A DNA stretch of 64,000 bases, from the NCBI RefSeq assembly GCF_005870035.1, contig NZ_SWJG01000013.1, positions 33,323 through 97,322 of the forward strand, given 5' to 3'. The position numbers and the translations under genes were made by a program. The DNA is from Spirosoma lacussanchae (GTDB taxonomy: Bacteria > Bacteroidota > Bacteroidia > Cytophagales > Spirosomataceae). The number at the start of each line of letters is the position of its first letter. The stretch's first letter is position 1. The notes below the pieces were generated by a model. It had not been told where the DNA came from and did not search any database. It was given only the letters and a program-made list of their open reading frames with translations. Positions 8,938 to 16,565 of the stretch are shown in pieces.

Positions 8938-11364
8938 ATGCGCTACATTAAAGCTTCGTTCTTTATTCTTCTGACTATTTTATTGGTTTACGCATTGAAC
9001 CGCACCTGGGGTGTAGTGCCGGCTTTCGGGCCTTTATTGAGTCCGTTTGTGGGTTTCTGGCAAAATGCCGAGACCACCGAAGCCGCCGATGAAGAGCTGA
9101 TCCTGAAAGGCACCCGGGCACCCGTCACCATTGTGTTCGATGACCTGGCTATTCCGCACGTATTTGCGGAGAACGACCGCGACGCTTATTTCGCGCAGGG
9201 GTACCTGACGGCCCGTGATCGGCTCTGGCAGATGGAATTTCAGACACACGCTGCCGCCGGGCGCGTGGCTGAGATTGTAGGCGATCGGGCGCTGGAGCTG
9301 GACCGGTACAACCGGCGGCTGGGCATGGGGTTCGGTGCCGAGCGGTCCGTTAAGGCCATGCTGACCGATCCGCGCTCGCGGGAGTCGGTAGAAGCATATA
9401 CCGCAGGAGTCAATGCGTACATCAGTCAGCTCAGCCCGGCTCAGTATCCGCTGGAGTATAAACTGCTCGGCTACAAACCCGAACCCTGGCAGACCATCAA
9501 GTGCGCCTATTTTCTCAAATACATGTCGGGGGTGCTGGCACTCGGGGCCGATGACCTGAATATGAGCAATGTGCTGCGCCGGATTGGCCCGGCGGCTACC
9601 GCCGATCTGTTTCCGGATTATCCGTTTCGCGAAGATCCGATCATTCCGGTCGGCACGTCCTGGGATTTTAAACCAGTTGCTGTACCGGCCACTCCGCCCA
9701 ACGCGTTTACCAGCAGCGAGCCGCTGGCTATGAAATGGCCCGACCACGACCCGGCTATCGGCAGTAACAACTGGGCCGTTGGGCCGCAAAAGTCAGCCAC
9801 CGGCTATCCTATTCTGGCCAACGACCCGCACCTGTCGCTCAGTCTGCCGTCTATCTGGTACCAGATGCAGCTCGTTACTCCGACCATGAATGTATACGGG
9901 GCCACCATGCCCGGCGCACCGGGGGTGATTATCGGGTTTAACAAGCAGGTGGCCTGGGGCGTCACCAACGTGGGGGCCGACGTACTCGATTTCTACCAGA
10001 TACGTTTCCGGGATGCCTCGCAGCGGGAGTACTGGCACGACAACCGCTGGAAACCCGTTACCCGTCGTATCGAACGGATCAAGGTGAAAGGGCAGGCCGA
10101 CGTGATAGACACTGTGCTGTATACGCACCATGGCCCCGTTATGTACATGGCTGGCCAGAAACCGTTCGCCAAAAATGTTCCGGTGGGGTATGCCGCCCGC
10201 TGGATCGCCCACGAAGAGTCGAACGATTTTCTGACGTACTACCTGCTCGACCGGGCTAAAAACCACGCCGATTACCGCGAAGCACTGCGTTATTACGGAG
10301 CCCCTGCCCAAAACTTCGTGTTTGCCGATGTAGCCAGAGACATTGCCATCTCGCCCAATGGCCGCTTTCCGTTAAAGTGGAAAGATCAGGGTAAGTTTTT
10401 GCTGGATGGTACCAACCCCGCTCACGACTGGCAGGGCTGGATTCCAGCAGCGCATAATCCGCACGTGAAAAATCCACCGCGCGGGTTTGTCAGCTCCGCT
10501 AATCAGTCCTCTACCGATCCAACCTATCCGTACTATATCAACTGGCAGTTTGCCCCCTATGAACGGGGCGTGCGTATTAACCAGCGGTTAGCGCGCATGA
10601 AACAGGCTACCCCCGACAGTCTGCGGCAGCTACAGAATGACAATATGAACGTGCGGGCGGCTAATGCTCTGCCCGTGTTTCTAAATTATGTACAGCCGCA
10701 AAAACTGACAGGCCAGCAATCCAACGCGCTGGCGGTGCTCAAAGCCTGGCGATACAACAACGATGTGAGCGAAATAGCGCCGACCATCTTTACCGAATGG
10801 ACGCGGCAATGCATGGAAGCAGTCTGGAACGATAACTTTCCGAGCAACGACTCCACCACCCTGCGCTACCCTAGCTTTGACCGTACGCTCCAGCTGGCCG
10901 AGAAAGACCCCGGTGCCAACTGGTTCGATGATGTTAACACGCCCGCCCGCGAAACGATCAACGATGTGCTGACGCAAAGTTTCCGCGCGGCTGTCGATTC
11001 GCTGACCCGACAGCACGGCCCGCTCGGTACGTCATGGCAGTGGGGGAAGCACAAAGCCACCCGCATCAGTCACCTGGCCCGGCTCGACGCGCTCAGCGCA
11101 CTGAACGTGCAGATTGGCGGGGGCGGTGGAATCGTGAACGCCACGACCGAGCGTACCGGCCCCTCCTGGCGGATGGTGGTAGCCCTCGGCCCGAAGCCCA
11201 GAGCTTACGGAGTGTATCCGGGTGGGCAGTCCGGTAACCCCGGCAGCCCGCACTACCTCAACATGCTGGAGACCTGGCGTACGGGGCAACTCAACGAATT
11301 GCTCTTTTTGCTGTCGGCCGATGAGAAGCATGTCCGGATCAGGCGCCGGGTCACGATAAAATAA
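8938..11364 (+). CDS. Penicillin acylase family protein (Ntn hydrolase)
   Basis: I chose the ATG at 8938 (808 residues) over the in-frame TTG at 8881 because it gives a clean N-terminal membrane or signal segment (MRYIKASFFILLTILLVYAL). The family is made as a precursor that cuts itself; the new N-terminal Ser of the beta chain is the nucleophile. Here that is Ser276 in the motif GSNNWAVGP. An alpha chain with FDDLAIPHVFAENDRDAYFAQGY precedes it, as in other members. Relatives hydrolyse penicillins, acyl-homoserine lactones or other acyl amides; the substrate cannot be told from sequence. The gene diverges from the sigma/FecR/SusCD locus. A weak TAAACTTG box is at 8897-8904. Confidence 0.9.
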   Translation: MRYIKASFFILLTILLVYALNRTWGVVPAFGPLLSPFVGFWQNAETTEAADEELILKGTRAPVTIVFDDLAIPHVFAENDRDAYFAQGYLTARDRLWQMEFQTHAAAGRVAEIVGDRALELDRYNRRLGMGFGAERSVKAMLTDPRSRESVEAYTAGVNAYISQLSPAQYPLEYKLLGYKPEPWQTIKCAYFLKYMSGVLALGADDLNMSNVLRRIGPAATADLFPDYPFREDPIIPVGTSWDFKPVAVPATPPNAFTSSEPLAMKWPDHDPAIGSNNWAVGPQKSATGYPILANDPHLSLSLPSIWYQMQLVTPTMNVYGATMPGAPGVIIGFNKQVAWGVTNVGADVLDFYQIRFRDASQREYWHDNRWKPVTRRIERIKVKGQADVIDTVLYTHHGPVMYMAGQKPFAKNVPVGYAARWIAHEESNDFLTYYLLDRAKNHADYREALRYYGAPAQNFVFADVARDIAISPNGRFPLKWKDQGKFLLDGTNPAHDWQGWIPAAHNPHVKNPPRGFVSSANQSSTDPTYPYYINWQFAPYERGVRINQRLARMKQATPDSLRQLQNDNMNVRAANALPVFLNYVQPQKLTGQQSNALAVLKAWRYNNDVSEIAPTIFTEWTRQCMEAVWNDNFPSNDSTTLRYPSFDRTLQLAEKDPGANWFDDVNTPARETINDVLTQSFRAAVDSLTRQHGPLGTSWQWGKHKATRISHLARLDALSALNVQIGGGGGIVNATTERTGPSWRMVVALGPKPRAYGVYPGGQSGNPGSPHYLNMLETWRTGQLNELLFLLSADEKHVRIRRRVTIK

Positions 11365-11418
11365 AGTCTCGATCAGTTCAGTATACCAATCAATGCGACT
11401 ACGGGTCGTTTCTGGAAT

Positions 11419-11781
11419 ATGCGTCAAATCATTGCTATTGCTGTGCTGAGTTTGCTGGTGCAGCTCGTTTTTCCCTGGTGGAGTCTGGCCGTTGTGTCCT
11501 TTGCTGTTTGCTGCTGGCGTAGCCCGGGGGCGGGGCGTGCCTTTTTGTATGGCTTTGTCGGGGTGGGTATTGTCTGGCTGCTGTACGCCCTGATGATACA
11601 GCTCCGCACCGACGGTGTTTTTGTAGGTCGAATGAGCGAGTTGCTTTTCAGAACGAACGGAGGAGTGCTGCCGGTTCTGGTAACAACATTGGTAAGCGGT
11701 CTGGTGGGTGGTTTAGCCGGAGCGACCGGATTCTTTGTCCGGCAGGCCAGCGGAAATCAAATCGAAAATCGTATTTCCTAA
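11419..11781 (+). CDS. Small hypothetical membrane protein
   Basis: A 120-residue protein of unknown function. Hydrophobic segments lie at about 4-16, 20-32, 42-63 and 82-107, so three or four membrane spans are likely, with little soluble part. It starts 54 bp after the acylase gene and may be co-transcribed with it. I recognise no motif. The frame is supported by the even hydrophobic pattern and start spacing rather than by a family match. Confidence 0.6.
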   Translation: MRQIIAIAVLSLLVQLVFPWWSLAVVSFAVCCWRSPGAGRAFLYGFVGVGIVWLLYALMIQLRTDGVFVGRMSELLFRTNGGVLPVLVTTLVSGLVGGLAGATGFFVRQASGNQIENRIS

Positions 11782-11794
11782 TCGTAAATCCCTA

Positions 11795-11802
11795 TACCTT
11801 TG
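11795..11802 (+). promoter_or_regulatory. Candidate -7 promoter element before the OmpH-like gene
   Basis: TACCTTTG matches TAnnTTTG and lies about 35 bases before the GTG start at 11837. It fits a start of transcription near 11808 and supports the downstream start over the in-frame ATG at 11735. Confidence 0.55.
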
Positions 11803-11836
11803 TACGATAAACAAGTCACTAACTAATTCATTTATC

Positions 11837-12436
11837 GTGAAGAATGCTTCGTTGATTCTTAACGTCGTCCTGACGATTGCCGTAGCCGTACTGTATTACC
11901 TGCATTTTAAAGACCGCCAGCCCGAGACGACTGCCGTGACCAAGCCAGCCCAGGCTAAGGGGAAAGAAATTGTTTACGTAAACGTTGACTCGCTGCTGAC
12001 CAAGTACGAGTATTTCAAAGACACCCAGAAAGTACTCGAGAGCAAACGCTTCCAGCTGGAAAACGATCTGGCCTCTAAAGGGCGCAACCTGCAGAACAAG
12101 GTGGCCTTTTTTCAGCAGCGGGCCGCTACCATGACGCAGGAGCAGGGTCGGGCTACCGAAGCCTCGCTTCAGAAAGAGCAGCAGGACATCCTGGCTTTCC
12201 GCGAGCGCGCAGCCCAGAATCTGGCCGCTGAAGAACAGGCGAAGAACAAGCAGCTTTATGATCAGATCTACGATTATCTGAACAAGGTCAACGCACAGAA
12301 TAAATACCAGTTCGTGTTGGGTTACACCAAAGGCGGTGGTATTCTGTTCGCAAATCCCGACGCCGACCAGACAAAAACCATTCTGGACGGGCTTAATAAG
12401 GAATACAAAGACAAGCAGGCTCAACCCAAGAAATAG
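11837..12436 (+). CDS. OmpH/Skp-like family protein
   Basis: I place the start at GTG 11837 (199 residues). The upstream in-frame ATG at 11735 would overlap the previous gene and include the promoter box. The protein has one N-terminal membrane or signal segment (NASLILNVVLTIAVAVLYYL), then EIVYVNVDSLLTKYEYFKD, which is typical of OmpH/Skp-like proteins, a long charged coiled-coil region, and a C-terminal part with YQFVLGYTKGGGILFANPDAD. Skp-type proteins are periplasmic chaperones that guide outer membrane proteins. This one may stay anchored in the inner membrane, since no signal-peptidase site is evident. A strong terminator follows. Confidence 0.85.
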   Translation: MKNASLILNVVLTIAVAVLYYLHFKDRQPETTAVTKPAQAKGKEIVYVNVDSLLTKYEYFKDTQKVLESKRFQLENDLASKGRNLQNKVAFFQQRAATMTQEQGRATEASLQKEQQDILAFRERAAQNLAAEEQAKNKQLYDQIYDYLNKVNAQNKYQFVLGYTKGGGILFANPDADQTKTILDGLNKEYKDKQAQPKK

Positions 12437-12461
12437 CCCGATCGGCTCAGGGCCAACCGAC

Positions 12462-12505
12462 AAAAGGGAATTTGTCTACAGCGGACAAATTCCCTTTTGC
12501 TGTTT
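12462..12505 (+). terminator. Rho-independent terminator after the OmpH-like gene
   Basis: A perfect 15-bp inverted repeat (12462-12476 and 12484-12498) with a 7-base loop is followed by GCTGTTTT. It ends the acylase-OmpH transcription unit. Confidence 0.85.
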
Positions 12506-12600
12506 TAGTCATCTGATAGGTAGGTGCTGTTCCGAAAAATGGCACGATTATTGGTCCTGTTAACGACCTATTTTTTGTGGTGACACTGTATAGCCGTTAA

Positions 12601-12633
12601 TTGGATTTCAGATTTGGCATAGCCCTAATTTTG
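12601..12633 (+). promoter_or_regulatory. Candidate promoter of the smpB leader or of a small RNA
   Basis: TTG at 12601-12603 and TAATTTTG at 12626-12633 (fits TAnnTTTG) are separated by 22 bases. A transcript would begin near 12640, about 390 bases before smpB, and would contain the palindrome at 12671 and the folded element at 12720-12833. Confidence 0.5.
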
Positions 12634-12670
12634 TTTATTTCCCGGTATTCCTGTGGGTTAGGCATTGTTT

Positions 12671-12689
12671 TTGCTTAAAAATTAAGCAA
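12671..12689. repeat. 19-base palindrome upstream of smpB
   Basis: Two perfect 8-base arms (TTGCTTAA / TTAAGCAA) flank AAA. It could be an operator or a small RNA hairpin. It is AT-rich with no T-run, so a terminator role is less likely. Confidence 0.5.
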
Positions 12690-12719
12690 TCCCGTTTTGA
12701 TGAGTCATTGCTTCTGACT

Positions 12720-12833
12720 GGAGAAAAGGCCAACACCGCCTGGGTTGGGCCGATGCCGTAACAAGTCTTGAGGCTGTGACTTCGTTACCACTCTTCGGGG
12801 TGTCAACATCGGCCTACCCAGGCGACCTTTCCC
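12720..12833 (+). ncRNA. Candidate structured RNA: three-way junction with UUCG tetraloop
   Basis: The fold can be traced by eye. Helix P1 pairs 12737-12755 with 12807-12824 (18 pairs, one bulged T at 12746 and one G-U pair). P2 pairs 12758-12767 with 12778-12788 (10 pairs, one bulged C at 12783). P3 pairs CACTC 12789-12793 with GGGTG 12798-12802 around the loop TTCG. A weaker outer stem pairs 12720-12729 with 12826-12833. The C(UUCG)G loop favours the plus strand. It could be a small RNA or a leader element of smpB. I do not see the conserved motifs of tmRNA, RNase P RNA, SRP RNA or 5S rRNA, nor a hammerhead core. Confidence 0.5.
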
Positions 12834-13030
12834 CGACGAGACAGTATTTTCGCCTGTTCCCGCAAACCTCCCTCCGCTTCCCGGTGTTTGTGTTCTTACC
12901 TGGCTACCTTTGTGGCCATTTCTCGGTTTATATTTTGGCGTTCATGCCCGACCAATGCGGGTCGGCACAGAAACTGAGTGCAAACAGCATCTCATTTCCT
13001 GACCAGTATACTGGTTCAACCTTTGCATAC

Positions 13031-13492
13031 ATGGCCTCCGCTTCTATTGTTAAACAAGTTGATATCCGCAATCGCCGGGCTTCGTTCGAGTACTCGTTTC
13101 TCGAAACCTACACCGCTGGCATTGTGCTGACCGGTACCGAAATCAAATCGGTTCGGCAAGGAAAAGTAAATCTCCAGGATGCGTACTGCCTCATTAATGG
13201 CGAAGAGCTGTTTATCCGACAGATGAACATCTCGCTGTATTCTGAAGGCACGCATTATAATCACGAGCCGCTGCGCGACCGTAAACTCCTGCTCACCAAA
13301 CGCGAAATCAGACGGCTTACCGAAAAACTAAAGGATCAGGGACTGACCATTGTACCGATCCGGATGTTTACCAACGAGCGTGGTTTTGCGAAGGTCGATA
13401 TTGCTCTGGCAAAAGGTAAAAAGCTGTACGACAAGCGGGATAGCATAAAGGAACGGGAGGTTGAACGGGATCTCCAGCGCGAGCGATACTAA
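13031..13492 (+). CDS. smpB: SsrA-binding protein SmpB
   Basis: SmpB (153 residues) binds tmRNA and brings it to stalled ribosomes for trans-translation. The sequence has the family core: NRRASFEYSFLETYTAGIVLTGTEIKSVRQGK, then a beta-barrel and the basic C-terminal tail starting at GKKLYDKRDSIKER. I chose ATG 13031 because family members begin within a few residues of this point. The start lies only five bases after an AACCTTTG box (13018-13025), which resembles TAnnTTTG, so a leaderless or nearly leaderless message is possible in addition to one from 12640. The tmRNA gene itself is not seen in the window. Confidence 0.95.
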   Translation: MASASIVKQVDIRNRRASFEYSFLETYTAGIVLTGTEIKSVRQGKVNLQDAYCLINGEELFIRQMNISLYSEGTHYNHEPLRDRKLLLTKREIRRLTEKLKDQGLTIVPIRMFTNERGFAKVDIALAKGKKLYDKRDSIKEREVERDLQRERY

Positions 13493-13563
13493 TTTTCCAC
13501 AAATCTTGTCGTTTTGTGGATAAGTCTGTAAATTGCTACCGTACAGAGGCATTCAAACGCGAT

Positions 13564-14079
13564 ATGGGCAGGAAAGTATTAGTCTTAAATCAAGATTACA
13601 GCGCACTCAGCATCTGCTCCGTTCCCAAAGCATTTTTGCTGGTTTACTTAGACAAAGCCGAACTCGTTGCCGAATCGGAGCAATTTATGCTGCGAACCGT
13701 TTCTGCCGAGTTTCCGATGCCGTCGGTTATCCGTCTGCACCGGTACGTGAATCTGCCCTACAAAGGCGTCATGCTAACGAGGCAGAATATTTTCAAGCGC
13801 GATGGGCATCGTTGTCAGTATTGCGGCACGCCGGAAGACCTCACGCTTGACCATGTTATGCCAAAATCGAGAGGAGGCAAAACCAGTTGGGATAACCTGG
13901 CTACCGCCTGCAAACGCTGTAACTCCAGGAAAGGAGATTACACGCCCGACGAAGCTAACATGAAACTGCGCCAGAAACCGTTCAAACCTACGTTTCTGGT
14001 TTTTTTACGCGAATTTTCGGGCTCCATAGAAGAAAGCTGGATGCCGTTTCTAGCTAGGAAAGAAAAAGCGTTTTTATAA
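13564..14079 (+). CDS. HNH endonuclease family protein
   Basis: I use ATG 13564 (171 residues) because the family begins with GRKVLVLNQDYSALSICSVPKAF. The N-terminal part is the domain usual in this group. The HNH fold follows: a zinc-type pair CQYCG, the DHVMPKSRGG motif with the catalytic DH, and a second pair CKRCNSRKG. Proteins of this kind are common single-copy genes in Bacteroidota and Cyanobacteria; their role is not known and need not be restriction. A strong terminator follows. Confidence 0.88.
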   Translation: MGRKVLVLNQDYSALSICSVPKAFLLVYLDKAELVAESEQFMLRTVSAEFPMPSVIRLHRYVNLPYKGVMLTRQNIFKRDGHRCQYCGTPEDLTLDHVMPKSRGGKTSWDNLATACKRCNSRKGDYTPDEANMKLRQKPFKPTFLVFLREFSGSIEESWMPFLARKEKAFL

Positions 14080-14093
14080 AAAAACAGTAGCCA

Positions 14094-14158
14094 GGCAGGG
14101 AGGCCGACAGAAAAGACGGGGTAACCGCTTCTTTTCTGTCGACCTCCCTGCCTTTTTT
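14094..14158 (+). terminator. Rho-independent terminator after the HNH gene
   Basis: A long stem (from 14094, GGCAGGGAGG, to CCTCCCTGCC at 14143-14152, with inner pairs GACAGAAAAGA/TCTTTTCTGTC) is followed by six T at 14153-14158. Confidence 0.92.
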
Positions 14159-14176
14159 ACGGCCCGTCAGAACTTT

Positions 14177-14202
14177 TTGCCCGAAAAGATTGCTTACCTT
14201 TG
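14177..14202 (+). promoter_or_regulatory. Promoter of rpsA
   Basis: TTG 14177-14179 and TACCTTTG 14195-14202 (fits TAnnTTTG). Spacing is 15 bases, shorter than in the ACIII and tRNA promoters here. The predicted leader is about 90 bases. Confidence 0.6.
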
Positions 14203-14297
14203 CAGTCCTTTTTCAAGGATAACAATCTATAAACCAAAAGTCAGCGCGCCATTGACCCAGCGCCTGATGTACCGAGTGGGTCAGGAAACCATTTTTT

Positions 14298-16082
14298 ATG
14301 AGCAAAACGCAGCAACGCGAACTGCCGGCATTTGATTGGGACCGGGCAGACAACAAAGGATTTGGAAGTGGCTATTCGGATGACGAGCGCAACCGGATGT
14401 TAGAACTCTACGACAACACCCTGTCGGAGGTTAAAGAGAAAGAAGTGGTGATGGGAACCGTAGTTGGGATCACGGACCGGGAGGTACTGCTCAACATCGG
14501 ATTCAAGTCGGACGGGTTGGTGCCAGCTTCTGAATTCCGGGATCTGCCGGACCTGAAGATGGGTGATGAAGTTGAAGTTTACGTAGAAAATCAGGAAGAC
14601 CCGAACGGTCAGCTGGTGCTCTCGCGCAAAAAAGCGAAAGTGATCACCGCCTGGCAGAAAATCCAGAAGGCGCTGGACGAAGACCTCGTTATCGATGGCT
14701 TCGTAAAACGCCGGACCAAAGGTGGCCTGATCGTTGATATTTACAGTGTAGAAGCGTTCTTGCCTGGTTCGCAGATCGACGTGAAGCCGATCCGTGACTT
14801 CGATATTTTCGTTGGCAAGAAAATGGAGGTTAAAGTCGTCAAGATCAACTATGCAAACGACAACGTCGTTGTTTCGCACAAAGTACTGATCGAGAAAGAC
14901 CTCGAAGCACAACGTGCTCAAATCCTGAACAACCTCGAAAAAGGGCAGGTACTCGAAGGGGTGATCAAGAACATGACCAACTTCGGTGTGTTCATCGACC
15001 TCGGTGGCGTAGATGGTCTGCTGCATATCACGGATATCTCGTGGGGCCGTATCAGCCATCCGTCAGAAGTCCTGCACCTCGACCAGAAAGTCAACGTGGT
15101 TGTACTCGACTTCGACGAAGACAAGAAGCGGATTTCGCTGGGTATGAAGCAGCTGCAGGCCCACCCATGGGATGCGCTGTCGGACGATATTCAGGTTGGT
15201 TCGAAAGTGAAAGGCAAAATCGTAAACGTAGCCGATTACGGCGCGTTCCTCGAACTGATGCCGGGCGTAGAAGGCCTGATCCACGTATCCGAAATGTCGT
15301 GGTCGCAGCACCTGCGCAACCCGCAGGAGTTCCTGAAAGTTGGCGATGAAGTAGAAGCACAGGTGCTGACGCTGGATCGTAACGATCGGAAAATGTCGCT
15401 GGGCATCAAGCAACTGACCGAAGATCCCTGGACCCGCCCCGAACTGCGGACCAAGTATGCGATCGGTACCAAGCACAAAGGTCTGGTGCGCAACCTGACC
15501 AACTTCGGTCTGTTCCTCGAACTGGAAGAAGGTATCGATGGTCTGGTACACGTATCGGATCTGTCCTGGACCAAGAAAGTAAAACACCCATCGGACTTCA
15601 TCAAAGTAGGTGAAGAACTGGAGGTTGTAGTACTAGAACTGGACGTTGATAACCGTCGTCTGGCCCTGGGTCATAAGCAGCTCGAAGAAAATCCTTGGGA
15701 TACGTTCGAGTCTGTATTTGCGGTAGGTACCATTCACCGGTGCACGATCCTGAGCAAAAACGACAAGATGGCTACGCTCGAACTGCCCTACGGCATCGAG
15801 GGCTTCTCGTCGCTCAAGAATCTGGGCAAAGAAGACGGTACCTTCGCTGAGGTGGGTGAAAACCTCGACTTCAAAGTGACCGAATTTTCGAAAGAAGAGA
15901 AACGCATCATGCTCTCGCACACGAAAACGTGGCAGGAGAAAAACGAGCCGGTAAAAGAGCAGAAGCCGAAAGCCCCCAAAGCGCAGTCGACTTCGACCTC
16001 CAATCAATCGGATCGTGGCGCAACCTTGGGTGATCTCGATGCCCTGGCTGCCCTGAAAGAGCAGATGGAAGGCCGCAACTAA
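14298..16082 (+). CDS. rpsA: 30S ribosomal protein S1
   Basis: This 594-residue protein holds about six S1 RNA-binding repeats (roughly residues 48-113, 130-196, 213-281, 298-368, 385-455 and 472-540), seen for instance in GVIKNMTNFGVFIDLGGVDGLLHITDISW and in GLVRNLTNFGLFLELEEGIDGLVHVSDLSW. S1 sits on the small ribosomal subunit and helps bind mRNA leaders. The last repeat is the most divergent, and a charged, disordered tail follows. The gene stands alone with its own promoter and terminator. Adaptation to high expression is suggested by an even codon choice. Confidence 0.97.
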   Translation: MSKTQQRELPAFDWDRADNKGFGSGYSDDERNRMLELYDNTLSEVKEKEVVMGTVVGITDREVLLNIGFKSDGLVPASEFRDLPDLKMGDEVEVYVENQEDPNGQLVLSRKKAKVITAWQKIQKALDEDLVIDGFVKRRTKGGLIVDIYSVEAFLPGSQIDVKPIRDFDIFVGKKMEVKVVKINYANDNVVVSHKVLIEKDLEAQRAQILNNLEKGQVLEGVIKNMTNFGVFIDLGGVDGLLHITDISWGRISHPSEVLHLDQKVNVVVLDFDEDKKRISLGMKQLQAHPWDALSDDIQVGSKVKGKIVNVADYGAFLELMPGVEGLIHVSEMSWSQHLRNPQEFLKVGDEVEAQVLTLDRNDRKMSLGIKQLTEDPWTRPELRTKYAIGTKHKGLVRNLTNFGLFLELEEGIDGLVHVSDLSWTKKVKHPSDFIKVGEELEVVVLELDVDNRRLALGHKQLEENPWDTFESVFAVGTIHRCTILSKNDKMATLELPYGIEGFSSLKNLGKEDGTFAEVGENLDFKVTEFSKEEKRIMLSHTKTWQEKNEPVKEQKPKAPKAQSTSTSNQSDRGATLGDLDALAALKEQMEGRN

Positions 16083-16114
16083 GACCTGTTGCTACTGTTC
16101 TACTTAGATAGTAT

Positions 16115-16149
16115 CGCCCCGGTATTACCAAATACCGGGGCGTTTTTTT
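16115..16149 (+). terminator. Rho-independent terminator after rpsA
   Basis: A perfect 12-bp stem (16115-16126 and 16131-16142) with loop ACCA is followed by seven T. Confidence 0.95.
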
Positions 16150-16158
16150 GGCGTGACT

Positions 16159-16189
16159 TTTGCCTGCGATAGATAAATACCTATATTTG
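16159..16189 (+). promoter_or_regulatory. Promoter of tRNA-Cys
   Basis: TTTG at 16159-16162 and TATATTTG at 16182-16189 with 19 bases between fit the Bacteroidota -33/-7 consensus well. It lies about 40 bases upstream of the tRNA. Confidence 0.75.
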
Positions 16190-16229
16190 CAGTCCCGAAT
16201 CGAGGAGTTATCATGTGTTCGGGTAAAAT

Positions 16230-16300
16230 GGTTCCGTGGCCGAGTGGCTAGGCAGAGGTCTGCAAAACCTCGTACAGCGGTTCGAATCCGCTCGGAACCT
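16230..16300 (+). tRNA. tRNA-Cys (anticodon GCA)
   Basis: A full cloverleaf is visible: acceptor GGTTCCG/CGGAACC, D arm GCC...GGC, anticodon stem GAGGT/ACCTC with loop CTGCAAA (anticodon GCA), and a T arm with TTCGAAT. The discriminator base is T, the known identity base of tRNA-Cys. The CCA end is not encoded. Confidence 0.96.
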
Positions 16301-16311
16301 CTCCGATTATG

Positions 16312-16361
16312 ATTGCCATTTGGCTATTCTTTGCAAAAGAAGCCGAATGGCAATTTTTTTT
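16312..16361 (+). terminator. Terminator after tRNA-Cys
   Basis: A 14-base stem (16312-16325 with 16341-16354, one mismatch) is followed by a run of eight T. Confidence 0.85.
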
Positions 16362-16473
16362 GCAGAACACCCAAATAAACAAATCGTTATCAGTCGGTAC
16401 GGCGAATCAGAATTGGCGCTGCTTAGAACCAATATAAATAAAATTGAGCCTTAAAAATATCTAAACCTTGATT

Positions 16474-16505
16474 TTTGCCTATACAGCAATCGTGTCGTAC
16501 TTTTG
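16474..16505 (+). promoter_or_regulatory. Promoter of the ACIII-cytochrome oxidase gene train
   Basis: TTTG 16474-16477 and TACTTTTG 16498-16505 are separated by 20 bases, an excellent match to the -33/-7 consensus. It places transcription start near 16512 and rules out the open-frame start at 16503 for actA. Confidence 0.75.
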
Positions 16506-16565
16506 TGGGCCAATGAAAAGTTAGTGGTGAATATGGTGATTAACACGTTAACTATACATCTCAAA

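Larger units (their letters stand above)
12506..13030. other. Gene-free stretch between the OmpH-like gene and smpB
   Basis: About 525 bases without a convincing gene. It holds the candidate promoter (12601-12633), a palindrome (12671-12689), the folded element (12720-12833) and a perfect 14-base palindrome ACCAGTATACTGGT at 13002-13015. An open frame from 12776 runs in frame into smpB, but its translation is not protein-like and it crosses the folded element. Confidence 0.6.

Noticed and set aside
12720..13020. tmRNA or RNase P RNA gene next to smpB
   Set aside because: The conserved 5' and 3' ends of tmRNA, the tag frame, and the RNase P core stretches such as GAGGAAAGTCC and ACAGAA...GGCTTA are not present on either strand.
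12776..13030. N-terminal extension of smpB
   Set aside because: SmpB proteins start at the ATG at 13031. The extension is not protein-like and crosses the folded RNA element.
13564..14079. Restriction or homing endonuclease
   Set aside because: No methylase, intron or intein is near. The N-terminal domain is that of a widespread chromosomal HNH family.
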